Shown one piece after another: positions 1 to 8,974 of a DNA stretch of 64,000 nucleotides (the stretch's first letter is position 1; the number at the start of each line of letters is the position of its first letter). Origin of the DNA: Sphingomonas sp. Ant H11 (GTDB lineage: Bacteria; Pseudomonadota; Alphaproteobacteria; Sphingomonadales; Sphingomonadaceae). The DNA lies in contig NZ_JSBN01000010.1 of assembly GCF_000797515.1 (NCBI RefSeq), forward strand, positions 62,001 to 126,000, given 5' to 3'. Position numbers and translations under genes: made by a program. Under the pieces are notes generated by a model, which saw only the letters and a program-made list of their open reading frames with translations, did not search any database and was not told the DNA's origin.

Positions 1-1294
1 GCCTGCGGGCACCGTCGTCGAGCGGCATCATGTCGATGACCTGGGTGTCGAACAGATACGATTTGCGAACGGCGTCCGGCTCAACATCAAACATACCGAT
101 TTCCGCGCCAATGAGGTGTTGACCACGATGCGGTTGGGCGGCGGGTTGCTGGCCATGCCACATGGCGAACGCCCGGTCGCGCCGCCGCTGTCGATGCTGT
201 ACCTCGGCGGCGTCGCCGGGCTGAGCGCCGAGCAATTGCTCGCGGGTTTGCGGGCGACACAAGTGTCGGTCGATTCGGTCGCGCTCGGAACGAATGTCGT
301 CCAGTTCAAGGGGCAGAATAACCCGGCATCGTTGTCCGATCAGCTTCGGCTTTGGGCGGATCTTGTCGGCAAGCCCGATTTTGATCCGCATGCCGACGCC
401 TTGGTGCAAGCACGGGTAGAGGCGGCGCTGCAAAAGGCGGACGCGACGGCGATGGCGGCTTTTGCACGGCACTGGCCGGTGTTCAGCAACGGCGATCTGC
501 GGTTCGCGCCGCTCGATCTGGCCGACGTCGCCGGATTGAGTTTCTCGCAGAGCCGGCAGCGTTTCGCACCGATCCTTGCCGATGCCCCGATCGAGGTCAC
601 GATCGTCGGCGATATCGATGTCGATAAAGCGATTGCGGCGACTGCGGAAACGCTCGGCGCACTCCCCCCGCGCCGCGCCCAGCCGCTGCACGACGCCGGG
701 CCCGATCCGAAGTTCCCGACGGGCGGCGAGCCGATCGTGTGGTCCCATCACGGCGATGCCGGGCGTGCGCTGGTGGTGTCGGCTTGGCGGGCGCACGACG
801 GCTTCGACCCCAATGACGGTATTTCCCAGGCTGTTCTCGACGAGATCCTGCGGACCCGGCTTTTCAACGATCTGCGCCAGACGTCGGGTGCGACCTATTC
901 TCCCGCGCCTTTTATATGCGGCATCGACCAGTGTGCGCGGCTTTGGCTATATCGGTGCGATCGTCGAAGTCGCCACCGGCGACGTTCCGCTTGCCGAACG
1001 GACGCTTCGCACGATTGCGAGTTCACTCGGCGAATTGGGGCCGACTGCGGAGGAACTGGCGCGCGTGACGGCACCGATGAAAGCGCGCGCCGCGCTTGAT
1101 ATGCGGACCAACGCCTGGTGGCTCAATGCGCTCGACTGGGCGCAGACGCAGCCCGACGCGTTGCGCGCGCGCGTGGCTATCAAAGCGCGCTGGCCGCGCT
1201 GTCGCTCGACCAATTGAAAGCCCGCGCCGCCGAAGTCTTTGGCACAGCACCGGTTACGATCCGCGTTTTGCCAAGCCCCGCCGCGAAACCCTGA
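1..1294 (+). CDS. M16 family zinc metallopeptidase, C-terminal part (5' end outside window, two frame breaks)
   Basis: This is the 3' part of an insulinase-like M16 peptidase. The reading frame is open from base 2 and includes a segment reading IRFANGVRLNIKHTDF, the usual start of an M16 domain. The HxxEH zinc site would lie upstream or in the other domain pair, so this part may be the non-catalytic half. Two frame breaks are seen. Near 912-917 a run of four T should be three, restoring ...SPAPLYAASTSVRGFGYIG. Near 1170-1178, in a GC-repeat stretch, the frame shifts again and then reads GYQSALAALSLDQLKARAAE to a TGA at 1292-1294. Both halves keep M16 character, so I treat it as one gene with sequence errors. 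The exported location is inferred from the family. Confidence 0.82.
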
Positions 1295-1342
1295 GCCGCG
1301 CCAGCCGCTTGCTACGGCGCGATCCGGCGTGGGCGGGAGACT

Positions 1343-3205
1343 CTACCGCACTACCGGCAGCACGATCTTCGATCCGGCGCACACCTGCTGCGTGGCCTTG
1401 ACGAAATCGGCAGGCGTGGCGCGGGCGATGTTGGGGACGAAGCTTTGCGGGTTGCGGTCGATTACCGGGAACCAGCTCGACTGCACTTGCACCATGATGC
1501 GGTGGCCCTTCAGGAAGACATGGTCGTGTTCGCGCAAGGGCACGTCCCAGTGCGTGACCTTGTTCGGCACCAGCGCTTGCGGCGTGGTGTCGCTGGCGAG
1601 GAAGCGGCCGCGGCGGACGTCCATCGCGATCGGCAATTGGTAGCCGTTCAGCGACTTGGCATAATCGCCGGGCTTGGGATGTTCGGGGGCCTTGACCGCA
1701 TCTTCGGGATAGACGTCGATCAGCTTGACGACGAAATCGCTGTCGGTGCCGCTGGTGGCGGCGGCGAGCTCGGCGAGCACGCTGCCCGTCACCGTCAGAT
1801 CGGCATCAAGCGGCGCGCTGGTGTAGCTCAGCACATCGGGGCGGCCCTGTAGGAAGCGTTGGTCGGCGGCTTCCCACCACGACCAATCGGGCGAGAGATA
1901 GGTGCCCGACATCGGGCGCGGGCGGAAGGGGACGGGGTTGGCCGGATCCGACACATAGTCGCGGCAGCCTTCGCTGGCGGCGGGTGCGGTGAAGGAGAGC
2001 GAGCCATCGGCGTGGAGATAGAGGTCGGTCGCTTTTGCGCCGGGCACGGGCCAGCCGGGATAGCTTTTCCACGTCCAGCTCCCGCTCTGGAAGCTCTTCA
2101 CCCCCGAGGTCGGGCGCGGGCCGGTGCCGTGCAACCAATAGGCGAAGAACGGCGCCTGGATCTGTTCCTGGAATTGTGGGCCGCTCGGCACGCCGTACGG
2201 GATTGGTCCCAGCGCGGCGGTCGGGCCTTGCCACCAGCCATGCGCCCATGGCCCCGCCACCATCGTCGCCAGATGATCGGGGTCGTTCTGCGCTTGCTTG
2301 AAATAGATCTGCCAGGAGCCCCACGGGTCTTCCTGATCCCAATAGCCCGCGACGTTGAGCGTCGGCACCGTCGTCTTGCCGAGTTTGTCGCTCCAGCGCT
2401 GATCGGTGTAGAAGCGATCGTGATTGGGATGGTCGAGCAGGGCAGTGAACATCGGCACCTGGCCCTTGAACACTTGCCGGTCGATTTCCGCGACCGGGCC
2501 TTTGCTCAGGAACCAGTCATAGGTGTCGTAGCGGTCATACTGAAAGTCGGTGTCCTTGGTCTTGTCGAGCTGGAGCATCGACAGCCAGTCGGTCGCGTAG
2601 CTGAGGCGCAGCGCGCCATTGCGGTGGAGATCGTCGGACTTCCAATAATCGATCCAGGCGGCTTGCGGGCTGACCGCCTTCAGCGCGGGGTGCGGGCCGA
2701 TCAGCGCGACGGCGGCAGCGAAGCCGGGGTAGGACACGCCCCACATGCCGACCTTGCCGGTGTTGCCCTGCACATGCTTCACCAGCCAGTCGATGCTGTC
2801 ATAGGCATCGGTCGATTCATCGGTGACCTTGGGTTGGCCGGGATGGACCGCAGTCGACAGCGTGAACACGCCGTCCGATTTGAAGCGACCGCGCATCGAC
2901 TGGTAGACGTAGATATAGCCGTCTTTGTCGAGCGAGACCTGGTTGCCGGGGACCTTGGCCGGGGGCGCATCGGGCACGCCATAGGGGGTGCGCTGGAACA
3001 GGATCGGCAGCGGGCCGGTCTTGCCGCGTGGCCGCAGGATGACGGTTTGTAGCCGCGCGCCATCGCGCATCGGGACCATCACTTCTTCATAGCTGTAGGG
3101 GGATTGCGCTTGCGCTGCGGGAGCCGGGGCGGCTTGCGGGCGAGCGACGAGCGCGACCGGGAGCAGCGCGGCACTGGCCGCGAGAAGGATTTTCAGTGTT
3201 CGCAT
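1343..3205 (-). CDS. CocE/NonD family (S15) alpha/beta hydrolase, exported
   Basis: The protein has 620 residues and belongs to the CocE/NonD group of acyl esterases and X-Pro dipeptidyl peptidases. It has an N-terminal signal peptide (MRTLKILLAASAALLPVAL) followed by a low-complexity Ala/Pro linker, so it should act in the periplasm. The nucleophile serine lies in GVSYPG at about residue 158. The C-terminal half, from about residue 380, looks like the beta-rich jelly-roll domain of this family. I chose the start at 3205 because it places the signal peptide at the N-terminus and has GGAG about 12 bases upstream; an in-frame ATG nine codons earlier would spoil the signal. The substrate, ester or peptide, cannot be told. 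Confidence 0.9.
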   Translation of the reverse strand: MRTLKILLAASAALLPVALVARPQAAPAPAAQAQSPYSYEEVMVPMRDGARLQTVILRPRGKTGPLPILFQRTPYGVPDAPPAKVPGNQVSLDKDGYIYVYQSMRGRFKSDGVFTLSTAVHPGQPKVTDESTDAYDSIDWLVKHVQGNTGKVGMWGVSYPGFAAAVALIGPHPALKAVSPQAAWIDYWKSDDLHRNGALRLSYATDWLSMLQLDKTKDTDFQYDRYDTYDWFLSKGPVAEIDRQVFKGQVPMFTALLDHPNHDRFYTDQRWSDKLGKTTVPTLNVAGYWDQEDPWGSWQIYFKQAQNDPDHLATMVAGPWAHGWWQGPTAALGPIPYGVPSGPQFQEQIQAPFFAYWLHGTGPRPTSGVKSFQSGSWTWKSYPGWPVPGAKATDLYLHADGSLSFTAPAASEGCRDYVSDPANPVPFRPRPMSGTYLSPDWSWWEAADQRFLQGRPDVLSYTSAPLDADLTVTGSVLAELAAATSGTDSDFVVKLIDVYPEDAVKAPEHPKPGDYAKSLNGYQLPIAMDVRRGRFLASDTTPQALVPNKVTHWDVPLREHDHVFLKGHRIMVQVQSSWFPVIDRNPQSFVPNIARATPADFVKATQQVCAGSKIVLPVVR

Positions 3206-3225
3206 AACGCCCCCAAACTCCACAC

Positions 3226-3322
3226 CCGTCACCCCGGCCTTGTGCCGGGGTCCACGGTGCCGCGAATCTTTACGTTCGGAATGTGCGGCACGGTGGATGC
3301 CGGGACAAGCCCGGCATGACGG
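3226..3322. repeat. Intergenic inverted repeat, family A copy 1
   Basis: Two arms of about 36 bases face each other. The left arm contains CACCCCGGCCTTGTGCCGGG and the right arm CCGGGACAAGCCCGGCATGAC shortened here to its core, separated by about 23 bases. Each arm also folds on itself (CCCGGC...GCCGGG). The reverse complement of the whole element recurs at 34134-34231. It lies between the CocE-type hydrolase start and the convergently placed glpX end, outside coding sequence. Confidence 0.85.
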
Positions 3323-3344
3323 ATTTCGGGTAGGCCGTTTCGCC

Positions 3345-4314
3345 TCAGATGCGGTGTTCGCCCTTGACCCAGCGCACCGTGCCCGAGCTGGCGCGCATCA
3401 CCACGCTTTCGGTGGTCATCACATGGCCCTTGCGCTTGACGCCTGCGAGCAGCGACCCATCGGTGACGCCGGTTGCCGCGAAGATGCAATCGCCGCGCGC
3501 GAGCTCGGTCAGATCATATTGCTTGTCGAGTTCGGTCACGCCCCATTTGGCGGCGCGGGCGCGCTCATCATCGTTGCGGAACAGCAGTCGGCCCTTGAAC
3601 TGCCCGCCGACGCAGCGCAGCGCCGCTGCCGCCAGCACGCCCTCGGGCGCGCCACCCGCACCCATATAGATGTCGATGGTGGTGTCGGGGTTGGTGGTCG
3701 CGATCACGCCCGCGACGTCGCCATCGCCGATCAGCATGATGCCGCAGCCGACTTCGCGCAGTTCGGCGATCAGTTTCTGGTGGCGCGGGCGATCGAGCAC
3801 GCAGGCGATGATCTCGCGCGGTTCCACCCCCTTGGCAGCGGCGAGCGCGCGGACATTCTCCGTCGGCGATTTGTCGAGATCGATAATGCCCTCGGGATAG
3901 CCCGGGCCGCAGGCGATCTTGTCCATGTACACGTCGGGGGCGTTGAGTAGCCCGCCTTCCTCGGCGATGGCGAGCACGGCGAGGCTGTTTGGGCCGGCGG
4001 TGGCGCAGATCGTGGTGCCCTCCAGCGGATCGAGTGCGATGTCGATCTTGGGGCCCTTGCCGATCGCCGAGCCGACTTTCTCGCCGATGAACAGCATCGG
4101 CGCTTCGTCGCGCTCGCCCTCGCCGATCACCACGGTGCCGTCCATATAGAGGTTGTTGAGCGCGGCGCGCATTGCCTCGACCGCCGCTGCGTCCGCAGCC
4201 TTTTCATCCCCGCGCCCGGTCAGCTTCGACGCGGCAATCGCCGCCGCTTCGGTGACGCGCACCATTTCCAGCACGAGGACTCGGTCGAGCGTTTTTGGAG
4301 CGGGTGGTGTTCAT
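3345..4314 (-). CDS. glpX: Class II fructose-1,6-bisphosphatase GlpX (one frame break near the N-terminus)
   Basis: This enzyme removes the 1-phosphate of fructose 1,6-bisphosphate in gluconeogenesis and is cytoplasmic. The signature segments GEGERDEAPML and LDPLEGTT are both present, with a GAGGAPEG segment later, and length (about 322 residues) fits the class. The true start is probably ATG at 4312-4314 (MNTTRSK...), preceded by AGGAT. Between it and the conserved body a run of five T at 4292-4296 should be four; correcting it gives MNTTRSKTLDRVLVLEMVRV in frame. Without the correction the frame begins at 4274. It is separated from dapD by a repeat, so operon membership is unclear. Confidence 0.92.
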
Positions 4315-4377
4315 CAGGAATCCTCTTATCGTTTGCGTGTCGGTTAGCAGAGCCTTTGCGTGTGTCGAGCCAGATTT

Positions 4378-4477
4378 CCCCTCCCCCTGGCGGGGGGGTA
4401 GGGGAGGGGATGTGATAGCGGCGTTGCGCTCGCGGCAGACTGCCCTCCCCCAGCCCCTCCCGCAGCGGGAGGGGAGG
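4378..4477. repeat. Intergenic palindromic repeat, family B (CCCTCCC/GGGAGGG type)
   Basis: Two GC-rich hairpins, the first around CCCCTCCCCCTGGCGGGGGG and the second around CCCCTCCCGCAGCGGGAGGG, flank a middle piece with GCGTTGCGCTCGCGG. The same design is found at 35661-35761 inside ileS, with CGAACGCTGCGCTCGC in the middle. It fills most of the 166-base gap between dapD and glpX and lies just past the dapD stop. Confidence 0.8.
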
Positions 4478-4480
4478 AAA

Positions 4481-5302
4481 TTAGTCTCGCAGCAATTCGT
4501 TGATGCTGGTCTTGCTGCGCGTTTGCGCGTCGACGCGCTTGACGATGACCGCGCAATAGAGCGCGGGCTTGCCGTCGCCGCCGCCCATGCTGCCGGGCAC
4601 GACCACGGCATAAGGCGGCACTTCGCCGCGATACACGTCGCCGGTCGCGCGGTCGACGATCTTGGTCGAGGCACCGAGATAGACGCCCATCGACAGCACC
4701 GCGCCTTCGCCGACGCGCACGCCCTCGGCCACTTCGCTGCGCGCGCCGATGAACGCGCCGTCGCCGATGATCACCGGGTCGGCCTGGAGCGGTTCGAGCA
4801 CGCCGCCAATCCCCGCGCCGCCCGAGATGTGCACGTTCTTGCCGATCTGGGCGCAGGAACCGACCGTCGCCCAGGTGTCGACCATCGTGCCTTCGCCGAC
4901 ATAGGCACCGATATTGACGAAGCTCGGCATCAGGATCGCGCCCTTGCCGATGAAGCTGCCGCGCCGCGCGACCGCACCCGGTACGACACGGAAGCCGCCC
5001 GCGCGGAACTCGGCCTCGCCCCAGCCGGCGAATTTGGAGGGCACCTTGTCGAACGCGGGCGCGCCGCCAGCGCCGCCCTCGACCAGGCTGTTATCGTTGA
5101 GGCGGAAGGAGAGCAGCACCGCCTTTTTGAGCCACTGATTGACTGTCCAGCCGTCGCCCTCGGGTTCGGCGACGCGCACCGCGCCCGCACCCAATTGGTC
5201 GAGCACGCTGTCAACTGCGTCGCGCACCGCGCCCGTGGTGCCAAACCCGATCGTGTCGCGCGCGTCCCATGCGGCTTCGATCGTGTGCTGCAGATCGCTC
5301 AT
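4481..5302 (-). CDS. dapD: 2,3,4,5-tetrahydropyridine-2,6-dicarboxylate N-succinyltransferase DapD
   Basis: DapD transfers succinyl from succinyl-CoA to tetrahydrodipicolinate in the lysine and meso-diaminopimelate pathway. The 273-residue protein has an N-terminal helical part (about 1-100) and a left-handed beta-helix of hexapeptide repeats from about residue 110 (for example [37 protein letters not shown]), typical of this trimeric enzyme. The start at 5302 overlaps the stop of the upstream HAD gene as ATGA, suggesting translational coupling. The frame stays open further upstream but only by running over the HAD gene, so I do not extend it. Confidence 0.95.
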   Translation of the reverse strand: MSDLQHTIEAAWDARDTIGFGTTGAVRDAVDSVLDQLGAGAVRVAEPEGDGWTVNQWLKKAVLLSFRLNDNSLVEGGAGGAPAFDKVPSKFAGWGEAEFRAGGFRVVPGAVARRGSFIGKGAILMPSFVNIGAYVGEGTMVDTWATVGSCAQIGKNVHISGGAGIGGVLEPLQADPVIIGDGAFIGARSEVAEGVRVGEGAVLSMGVYLGASTKIVDRATGDVYRGEVPPYAVVVPGSMGGGDGKPALYCAVIVKRVDAQTRSKTSINELLRD

Positions 5303-5964
5303 GCTTCCCCCATATGCTCGTGAAGCCACGCCGTCACATCGGCGCAGGTAAAATCGATATAGCTGCGGTCCTCGTCCGGCCCCTGTTCGGAGCCATTGTC
5401 GACCCACACCGTCGTCATGCCGATCGCCTTGGCGGGCGCGAGGTTGCGGGCCATGTCCTCGAAGAAGATCGCCTGCTCGGGTACGATGTCGAACGCCGCG
5501 CACAGCCCGGCATAGGCCGAGGCTTGCGGCTTGGGCAGCAAGTCCATCGCATGAATGTCGTGGATCGCCTCGAAGCTTTCGCCGAGACCCAACCGCCCGA
5601 GCACGCGCGTGGCATAGGGCGTGTCGGCATTGGTGAAGACGATCTTGCGCCCCGGCAGCCGCGCGATGGCGGCGGCGAGCGGGGCATTTTCTTCGAGCAC
5701 GTCCATTTCGATATCGTGGACGAAATCGAGGAACGCGTGCGGATCGACATCATGCTCGGCCATCAGCCCGGCGAGCGTGGTGCCGTGGCCGTGGAAATAG
5801 CCCTTCTGAATGCGGCGGGCCTCGACCAGATCGACCTCGAACTTGGCGGCGATATAGGCACCCATCTTGGCGTCGATCTTGTCGAACAGCCGCGCGCTCG
5901 CGGGATAGAGCGTGTTATCCAGATCGAAGATCCAGGTGCGGATATGGGCGAGGCGCGGGTCCAT
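5299..5964 (-). CDS. HAD-superfamily phosphatase, pyrimidine 5'-nucleotidase type
   Basis: This 221-residue haloacid dehalogenase family hydrolase shows all four motifs: FDLDNTLYP near the N-terminus (nucleophile Asp and acid/base Asp), VFTNAD (motif II), the lysine in LPKPQ (motif III) and FFEDMARN (motif IV). The spacing and the DLDNTLYP form match the bacterial and yeast pyrimidine 5'-nucleotidase branch (SDT1/PhoG-like); a phosphoglycolate-type activity is also possible. It overlaps dapD by four bases and lies upstream of it on the same strand, so the two are co-translated, although no metabolic link is obvious. Confidence 0.9.
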   Translation of the reverse strand: MDPRLAHIRTWIFDLDNTLYPASARLFDKIDAKMGAYIAAKFEVDLVEARRIQKGYFHGHGTTLAGLMAEHDVDPHAFLDFVHDIEMDVLEENAPLAAAIARLPGRKIVFTNADTPYATRVLGRLGLGESFEAIHDIHAMDLLPKPQASAYAGLCAAFDIVPEQAIFFEDMARNLAPAKAIGMTTVWVDNGSEQGPDEDRSYIDFTCADVTAWLHEHMGEA

Positions 5965-6018
5965 GTCGCGCAGGCTCTAAGCGGGGTGGGCGAGGGGGGC
6001 AAGGCGTGGAGTGCGGAA

Positions 6019-6158
6019 AGCCCCTCACCTTCAGGGGAGGGGTTGGGGTGGGGCCGTCCAGCAAACGCTGCGCCCAGACCATAGCGTCGAAGCGGGCATC
6101 AAGCCCGCTCCGCCGCCGCTACCCCACCCCCAAACCCCTCCCCTGAAGGGGAGGGGCT
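6019..6158. repeat. Intergenic palindromic repeat, family B variant
   Basis: Two arms, AGCCCCTCACCTTCAGGGGA at the left and CCCCTCCCCTGAAGGGGAGG at the right, are each hairpins, and together they form a large inverted repeat. The left arm reads on as GGGGTTGGGGTGGGG, matched at the right by CCCCACCCCCAAACCCC. The centre is about 60 bases (AAACGCTGCGCCCAGACC and so on). It occupies most of the 228-base gap between the HAD phosphatase and the luciferase-like gene, which are divergently transcribed, leaving little room for their promoters. Confidence 0.82.
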
Positions 6159-6192
6159 TTGAAACACCCGCTGGCCTCCCCACATCCCTCTT

Positions 6193-7193
6193 ATGACCCA
6201 ATATTCCCTGCTCGATCTCGTCCCCGTCATCGAAGGCGGCAGCGTTGCGCAAGCCTTGGCCAATGCCGCCGACCTTGCCGCGCATGTCGAGCGGCTCGGT
6301 TTCACACGCTATTGGACCGCCGAACATCACGGCATGACCGGCATTGCCAGCGCGGCGACATCGGTGGTGCTGGCGCATATCGGCAACGCTACGTCCTCCA
6401 TCCGCATCGGTGCGGGCGGGATCATGCTGCCCAACCATGCGCCGCTCGCCATTGCCGAACAGTTCGGCACGCTCGACGCGCTGTTTCCGGGGCGGATCGA
6501 CCTGGGGCTCGGCCGGGCTCCGGGATCGGACCAGATCGTCGCGCGCGCGATGCGCCGCAACCTCGACAGCGACGCCAATGCCTTTCCGCAGGATGTGATG
6601 GAGCTGCAAAGCTATTTCGCCGATGACGGCCAGACCGGCATTCGCGCGACACCGGGGGCGGGGGCGGATGTGTCCTTGTGGATCCTGGGATCGAGCACGT
6701 TCGGTGCGCAACTCGCCGCGATGCTGGGCTTGCCGTATGCTTTCGCGTCGCACTTCGCGCCCGATGCGCTGATGGCGGCGATCGATATTTATCGCCGCAC
6801 CTTCCGGCCGTCCGCGGCGCTCGCCAAGCCCTATGTGATGGCGGGCTTCAACGTGTTCGCCGCCGACAGCGATGACGAGGCGGAATTGCTGGCGAGTTCG
6901 CAGCAACAGGCGTTCGTCGCCTTGCGCACCGGCAACCCGCGGCAATTGCCGCCGCCGGTCGCGGGCTATCGCGCGAGCCTGGGGCCGCAGGGCGCGGCGA
7001 TCCTCGATCATGTCTTGTCCTGCTCGGCGGTGGGCGGCCCGGCCAAGGTCGCGCGCGAGATCGCCGCGTTTGTCGAGCGCACCGGGTGGTGGACGAACTG
7101 ATGATCGCGAGCTCGATCTACGATCACGCCGCGCGCAAACGCAGCATGGAGATTACGGCGCAGGCGATGCGCGAACTGGCGCTGGCGGCTTAG
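6193..7193 (+). CDS. LLM-class flavin-dependent oxidoreductase (luciferase-like), one frame break near the C-terminus
   Basis: The protein belongs to the bacterial luciferase-like monooxygenase family, TIM-barrel enzymes that use reduced FMN. The segment [12 protein letters not shown] near residue 37 and the [20 protein letters not shown] segment are characteristic of the YhbW/MsnO8-like subgroup, as is [14 protein letters not shown]. Near 7084-7093 a base is missing from a G run: restoring it turns ERTG into a continuous [19 protein letters not shown] reading to a TAG at 7191-7193, the usual family ending. Uncorrected, the frame stops at 7101. The substrate is unknown. Confidence 0.88.
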
Positions 7194-7209
7194 GCTCAGG
7201 ATTCTGCTA

Positions 7210-7248
7210 CAATCGACGCCGATCCTGAATCGGGCGGAGGAAATCGCG
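7210..7248 (+). repeat. Short direct repeat, copy 1 (39 bases)
   Basis: This 39-base stretch (CAATCGACGCCGATCCTGAA... to AAATCGCG) matches 8014-8052 at 32 of 39 positions by eye in the same orientation. The identical cores are GCCGATCCTGAA and GGAAATCGCG. The two copies lie just outside the two ends of the orphan kinase gene. Confidence 0.7.
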
Positions 7249-7302
7249 TGGCATCTGCCGACCACCGAAGTGCGCGGCGTTTGCTGGGGCACTTTCTGCC
7301 GG

Positions 7303-7833
7303 TCAGGAAAGCCGTTTTACCTCTGCCAAGACCCACTCCAGAACGACCGGGCTTCGCGTGTCTACCTCAATGACCGGACCTATTCTCATCGGGCGATCAT
7401 ATTCGGCGAGCATTTCAGCGGGCAGCTCTTTCAGAGGGTGAGCGGCATGATGACCGTTGGCGGCGGCCCGTTCACGAAATCGCTTCGCTGTTTCGGCGGG
7501 GCCGCAATCGCAATGAACTTCTATGATGGAGGCTTGCAGGCTGGCCAGCCGTTCCCGCTCATAGTCGCTATAGGGTCGGAAATTCGCTTCCAAGACCGCT
7601 TGCGGCGCGTTGCTCGCCAACTGCCAGATGAGTTCCATCGAGGCACTGCCGATCCGGCGGGAGGCGGCGATGTCGCCACTGCCGTCACCAAGCACGTCGG
7701 TCAGCGTCTCTTTGATGAAATCCTTGGAAAAGAGCGGGAAGCCGAGCCGCTGAGCCAGCGGCACGGCGAGTGTCGTCTTACCTGCCCCCGGGGCACCGGA
7801 AACAATCACGATTTTGCGCTGAACGTGTGACAT
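7303..7833 (-). CDS. AAA family P-loop kinase-like ATPase (small, zeta-toxin/nucleoside-kinase-like)
   Basis: The 176-residue protein opens with a beta strand and Walker A motif, IVIVSGAPGAGKTT, within the first 20 residues, followed by FSKDFIKETL, which resembles the substrate-binding DxxK segment of small P-loop kinases such as zeta-toxin and chloramphenicol or gluconate kinase relatives. The rest (RERAAANGHH, then EVDTR near the end) fits the lid region and final strand of such kinases. I placed the start at 7833 because the P-loop then sits at the expected N-terminal distance. No partner antitoxin gene is seen, so a toxin role is not supported. It sits alone, flanked by short direct repeats, and looks like accessory sequence. 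Confidence 0.78.
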   Translation of the reverse strand: MSHVQRKIVIVSGAPGAGKTTLAVPLAQRLGFPLFSKDFIKETLTDVLGDGSGDIAASRRIGSASMELIWQLASNAPQAVLEANFRPYSDYERERLASLQASIIEVHCDCGPAETAKRFRERAAANGHHAAHPLKELPAEMLAEYDRPMRIGPVIEVDTRSPVVLEWVLAEVKRLS

Positions 7834-7960
7834 ACGGTTGCATATCAAACCCCGAGACTGGCCACCATCGGGGCGTGTCGAACGGAAACCTACGTCCATC
7901 GTAGCACAAAAGTCGTGACCGAGCGTGTGCCTGACACCTCCGTCCGCGCGGCTGGCCAAC

Positions 7961-7994
7961 CCACCCCCAGCCCCTCCCTTTCAGGGAGGGGAGG
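7961..7994. repeat. Solo palindromic half-element of family B
   Basis: This is a single hairpin arm, CCCCAGCCCCTCCCTTTCAG then GGAGGGG, matching one half of the larger family B elements at 4378, 6019 and 35661. It lies in the 275-base gap between the P-loop kinase and the DeoR regulator, together with one copy of the 39-base direct repeat. I see no gene in that gap. Confidence 0.65.
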
Positions 7995-8013
7995 CGTTTG
8001 GCACGGCTGGCTG

Positions 8014-8052
8014 CAATCCTTGCCGATCCTGAACCTGGCCGGGGAAATCGCG
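8014..8052 (+). repeat. Short direct repeat, copy 2 (39 bases)
   Basis: This is the second copy of the 39-base repeat described at 7210-7248, with 32 of 39 bases the same and identical orientation. It lies upstream of the kinase start and close to the end of the DeoR gene. Read on the other strand both copies encode a similar peptide (ARFRIGxDCS), but I see no real gene there. Confidence 0.7.
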
Positions 8053-8108
8053 CGGGTTGTTGGGGAAAGCGAGTATGTCCGCCTTGCCGGCGAAAACATG
8101 CGTCGCTT

Positions 8109-8864
8109 TCAGACCGGAATGGTTTCGACTGCCATGTGACGGAACATGTGGCGCACGTCCGAAGGTAAGCCATCTTCGGTCACCAGCGTCGTGATTTCCG
8201 CTAGTGGAAGGATCTGGTACGGGGACCCCGCTCCCAGCTTCTCGCGGGAGGCAAGAACCACCGTCTCGGCAGACTGGCGCGCGATCAAACGCTTGATCCC
8301 CGCTTCCTCCGCGTCGCCCGTCGTTGCACCGAGATCGGGGTGCAACCCGGTCACCCCCATGAAATAGGTATCGACGCGAATGCGGGAGATCGCCTCGGCA
8401 CTCGCCGCACCGGTTGCGACGATCGAGTGCTTGAAGAGACGGCCACCAATAATCTGCACATCGACAAGCGGGTGCCGCACCAATTCGACCGCGATGCTCG
8501 GGCTATGGGTCACGATGGTCGCCCGAAGATCGTGGGGCAATGCCCGCGCCAGTTGTACATTCGTCGTCCCGCCATCCAAAAAGACAATCTGCCCTGGTTG
8601 AATTTGGCGGGCCGCGTGCCGCCCCAGCGCCACCTTGGCGGGAGAGCCAAGCTCCTCGCGCGCTGCGAAGTCCGCCACCGCCGGCGAGGCTGGCAGCGCA
8701 CCGCCATGGACGCGTTGCAACAGGCCTTCGCCCGCAAGTTCGCGCAGATCGCGCCGGATCGTGTCCTCCGACACGCCGATCTCCTTGCTGAACGTCTTGG
8801 CGATCAACCGTCCATCCCGGCGGAGGATCTTCTGGATCAGGGCCTTGCGTTCCGTGGTCAGCAT
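8109..8864 (-). CDS. DeoR/GlpR family transcriptional regulator
   Basis: The 251-residue protein has the DeoR-family winged helix at the N-terminus, including the signature VSEDTIRRDLRELAGEGLLQ followed by RVHGGA. From about residue 75 it continues with the DeoRC sugar-phosphate sensor domain, shown by FLDGGTTN, VTHSPSIA and the IIGG segment. Such repressors usually bind a phosphorylated sugar. The gene is divergent from nudK with a 110-base gap holding spaced TGCACGATA repeats (8877-8913), which suggests autoregulation and control of nudK. The real ligand is unknown; a mannose-related sugar phosphate would fit the neighbour but is inference. Confidence 0.93.
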   Translation of the reverse strand: MLTTERKALIQKILRRDGRLIAKTFSKEIGVSEDTIRRDLRELAGEGLLQRVHGGALPASPAVADFAAREELGSPAKVALGRHAARQIQPGQIVFLDGGTTNVQLARALPHDLRATIVTHSPSIAVELVRHPLVDVQIIGGRLFKHSIVATGAASAEAISRIRVDTYFMGVTGLHPDLGATTGDAEEAGIKRLIARQSAETVVLASREKLGAGSPYQILPLAEITTLVTEDGLPSDVRHMFRHMAVETIPV

Positions 8865-8876
8865 TCTTGTCTCGTT

Positions 8877-8913
8877 TGCACGATAATCATTGACTCTGCA
8901 CGATATTGCACGG
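8877..8913. promoter_or_regulatory. Candidate DeoR operator: repeated TGCACGATA motif
   Basis: Two copies of TGCACGATAAT/TGCACGATATT begin at 8877 and 8897, exactly 20 bases apart (about two helical turns), and a partial third copy TGCACGG starts at 8907. They lie in the 110-base gap between the divergent DeoR regulator and nudK, next to the regulator start codon. The repeat spacing and place suit an operator for the adjacent regulator; this is inference from layout. Confidence 0.55.
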
Positions 8914-8974
8914 AAAATGGCGGCCGTCCAGCGGGTGGATGGAACCCGCTGCCTTCAAGCATCAAGGAGCAGCT

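Noticed and set aside
7303..7833. A toxin-antitoxin pair around the P-loop kinase
   Set aside because: No small antitoxin-like gene flanks it; the nearest regulator (DeoR) is larger and points to nudK.
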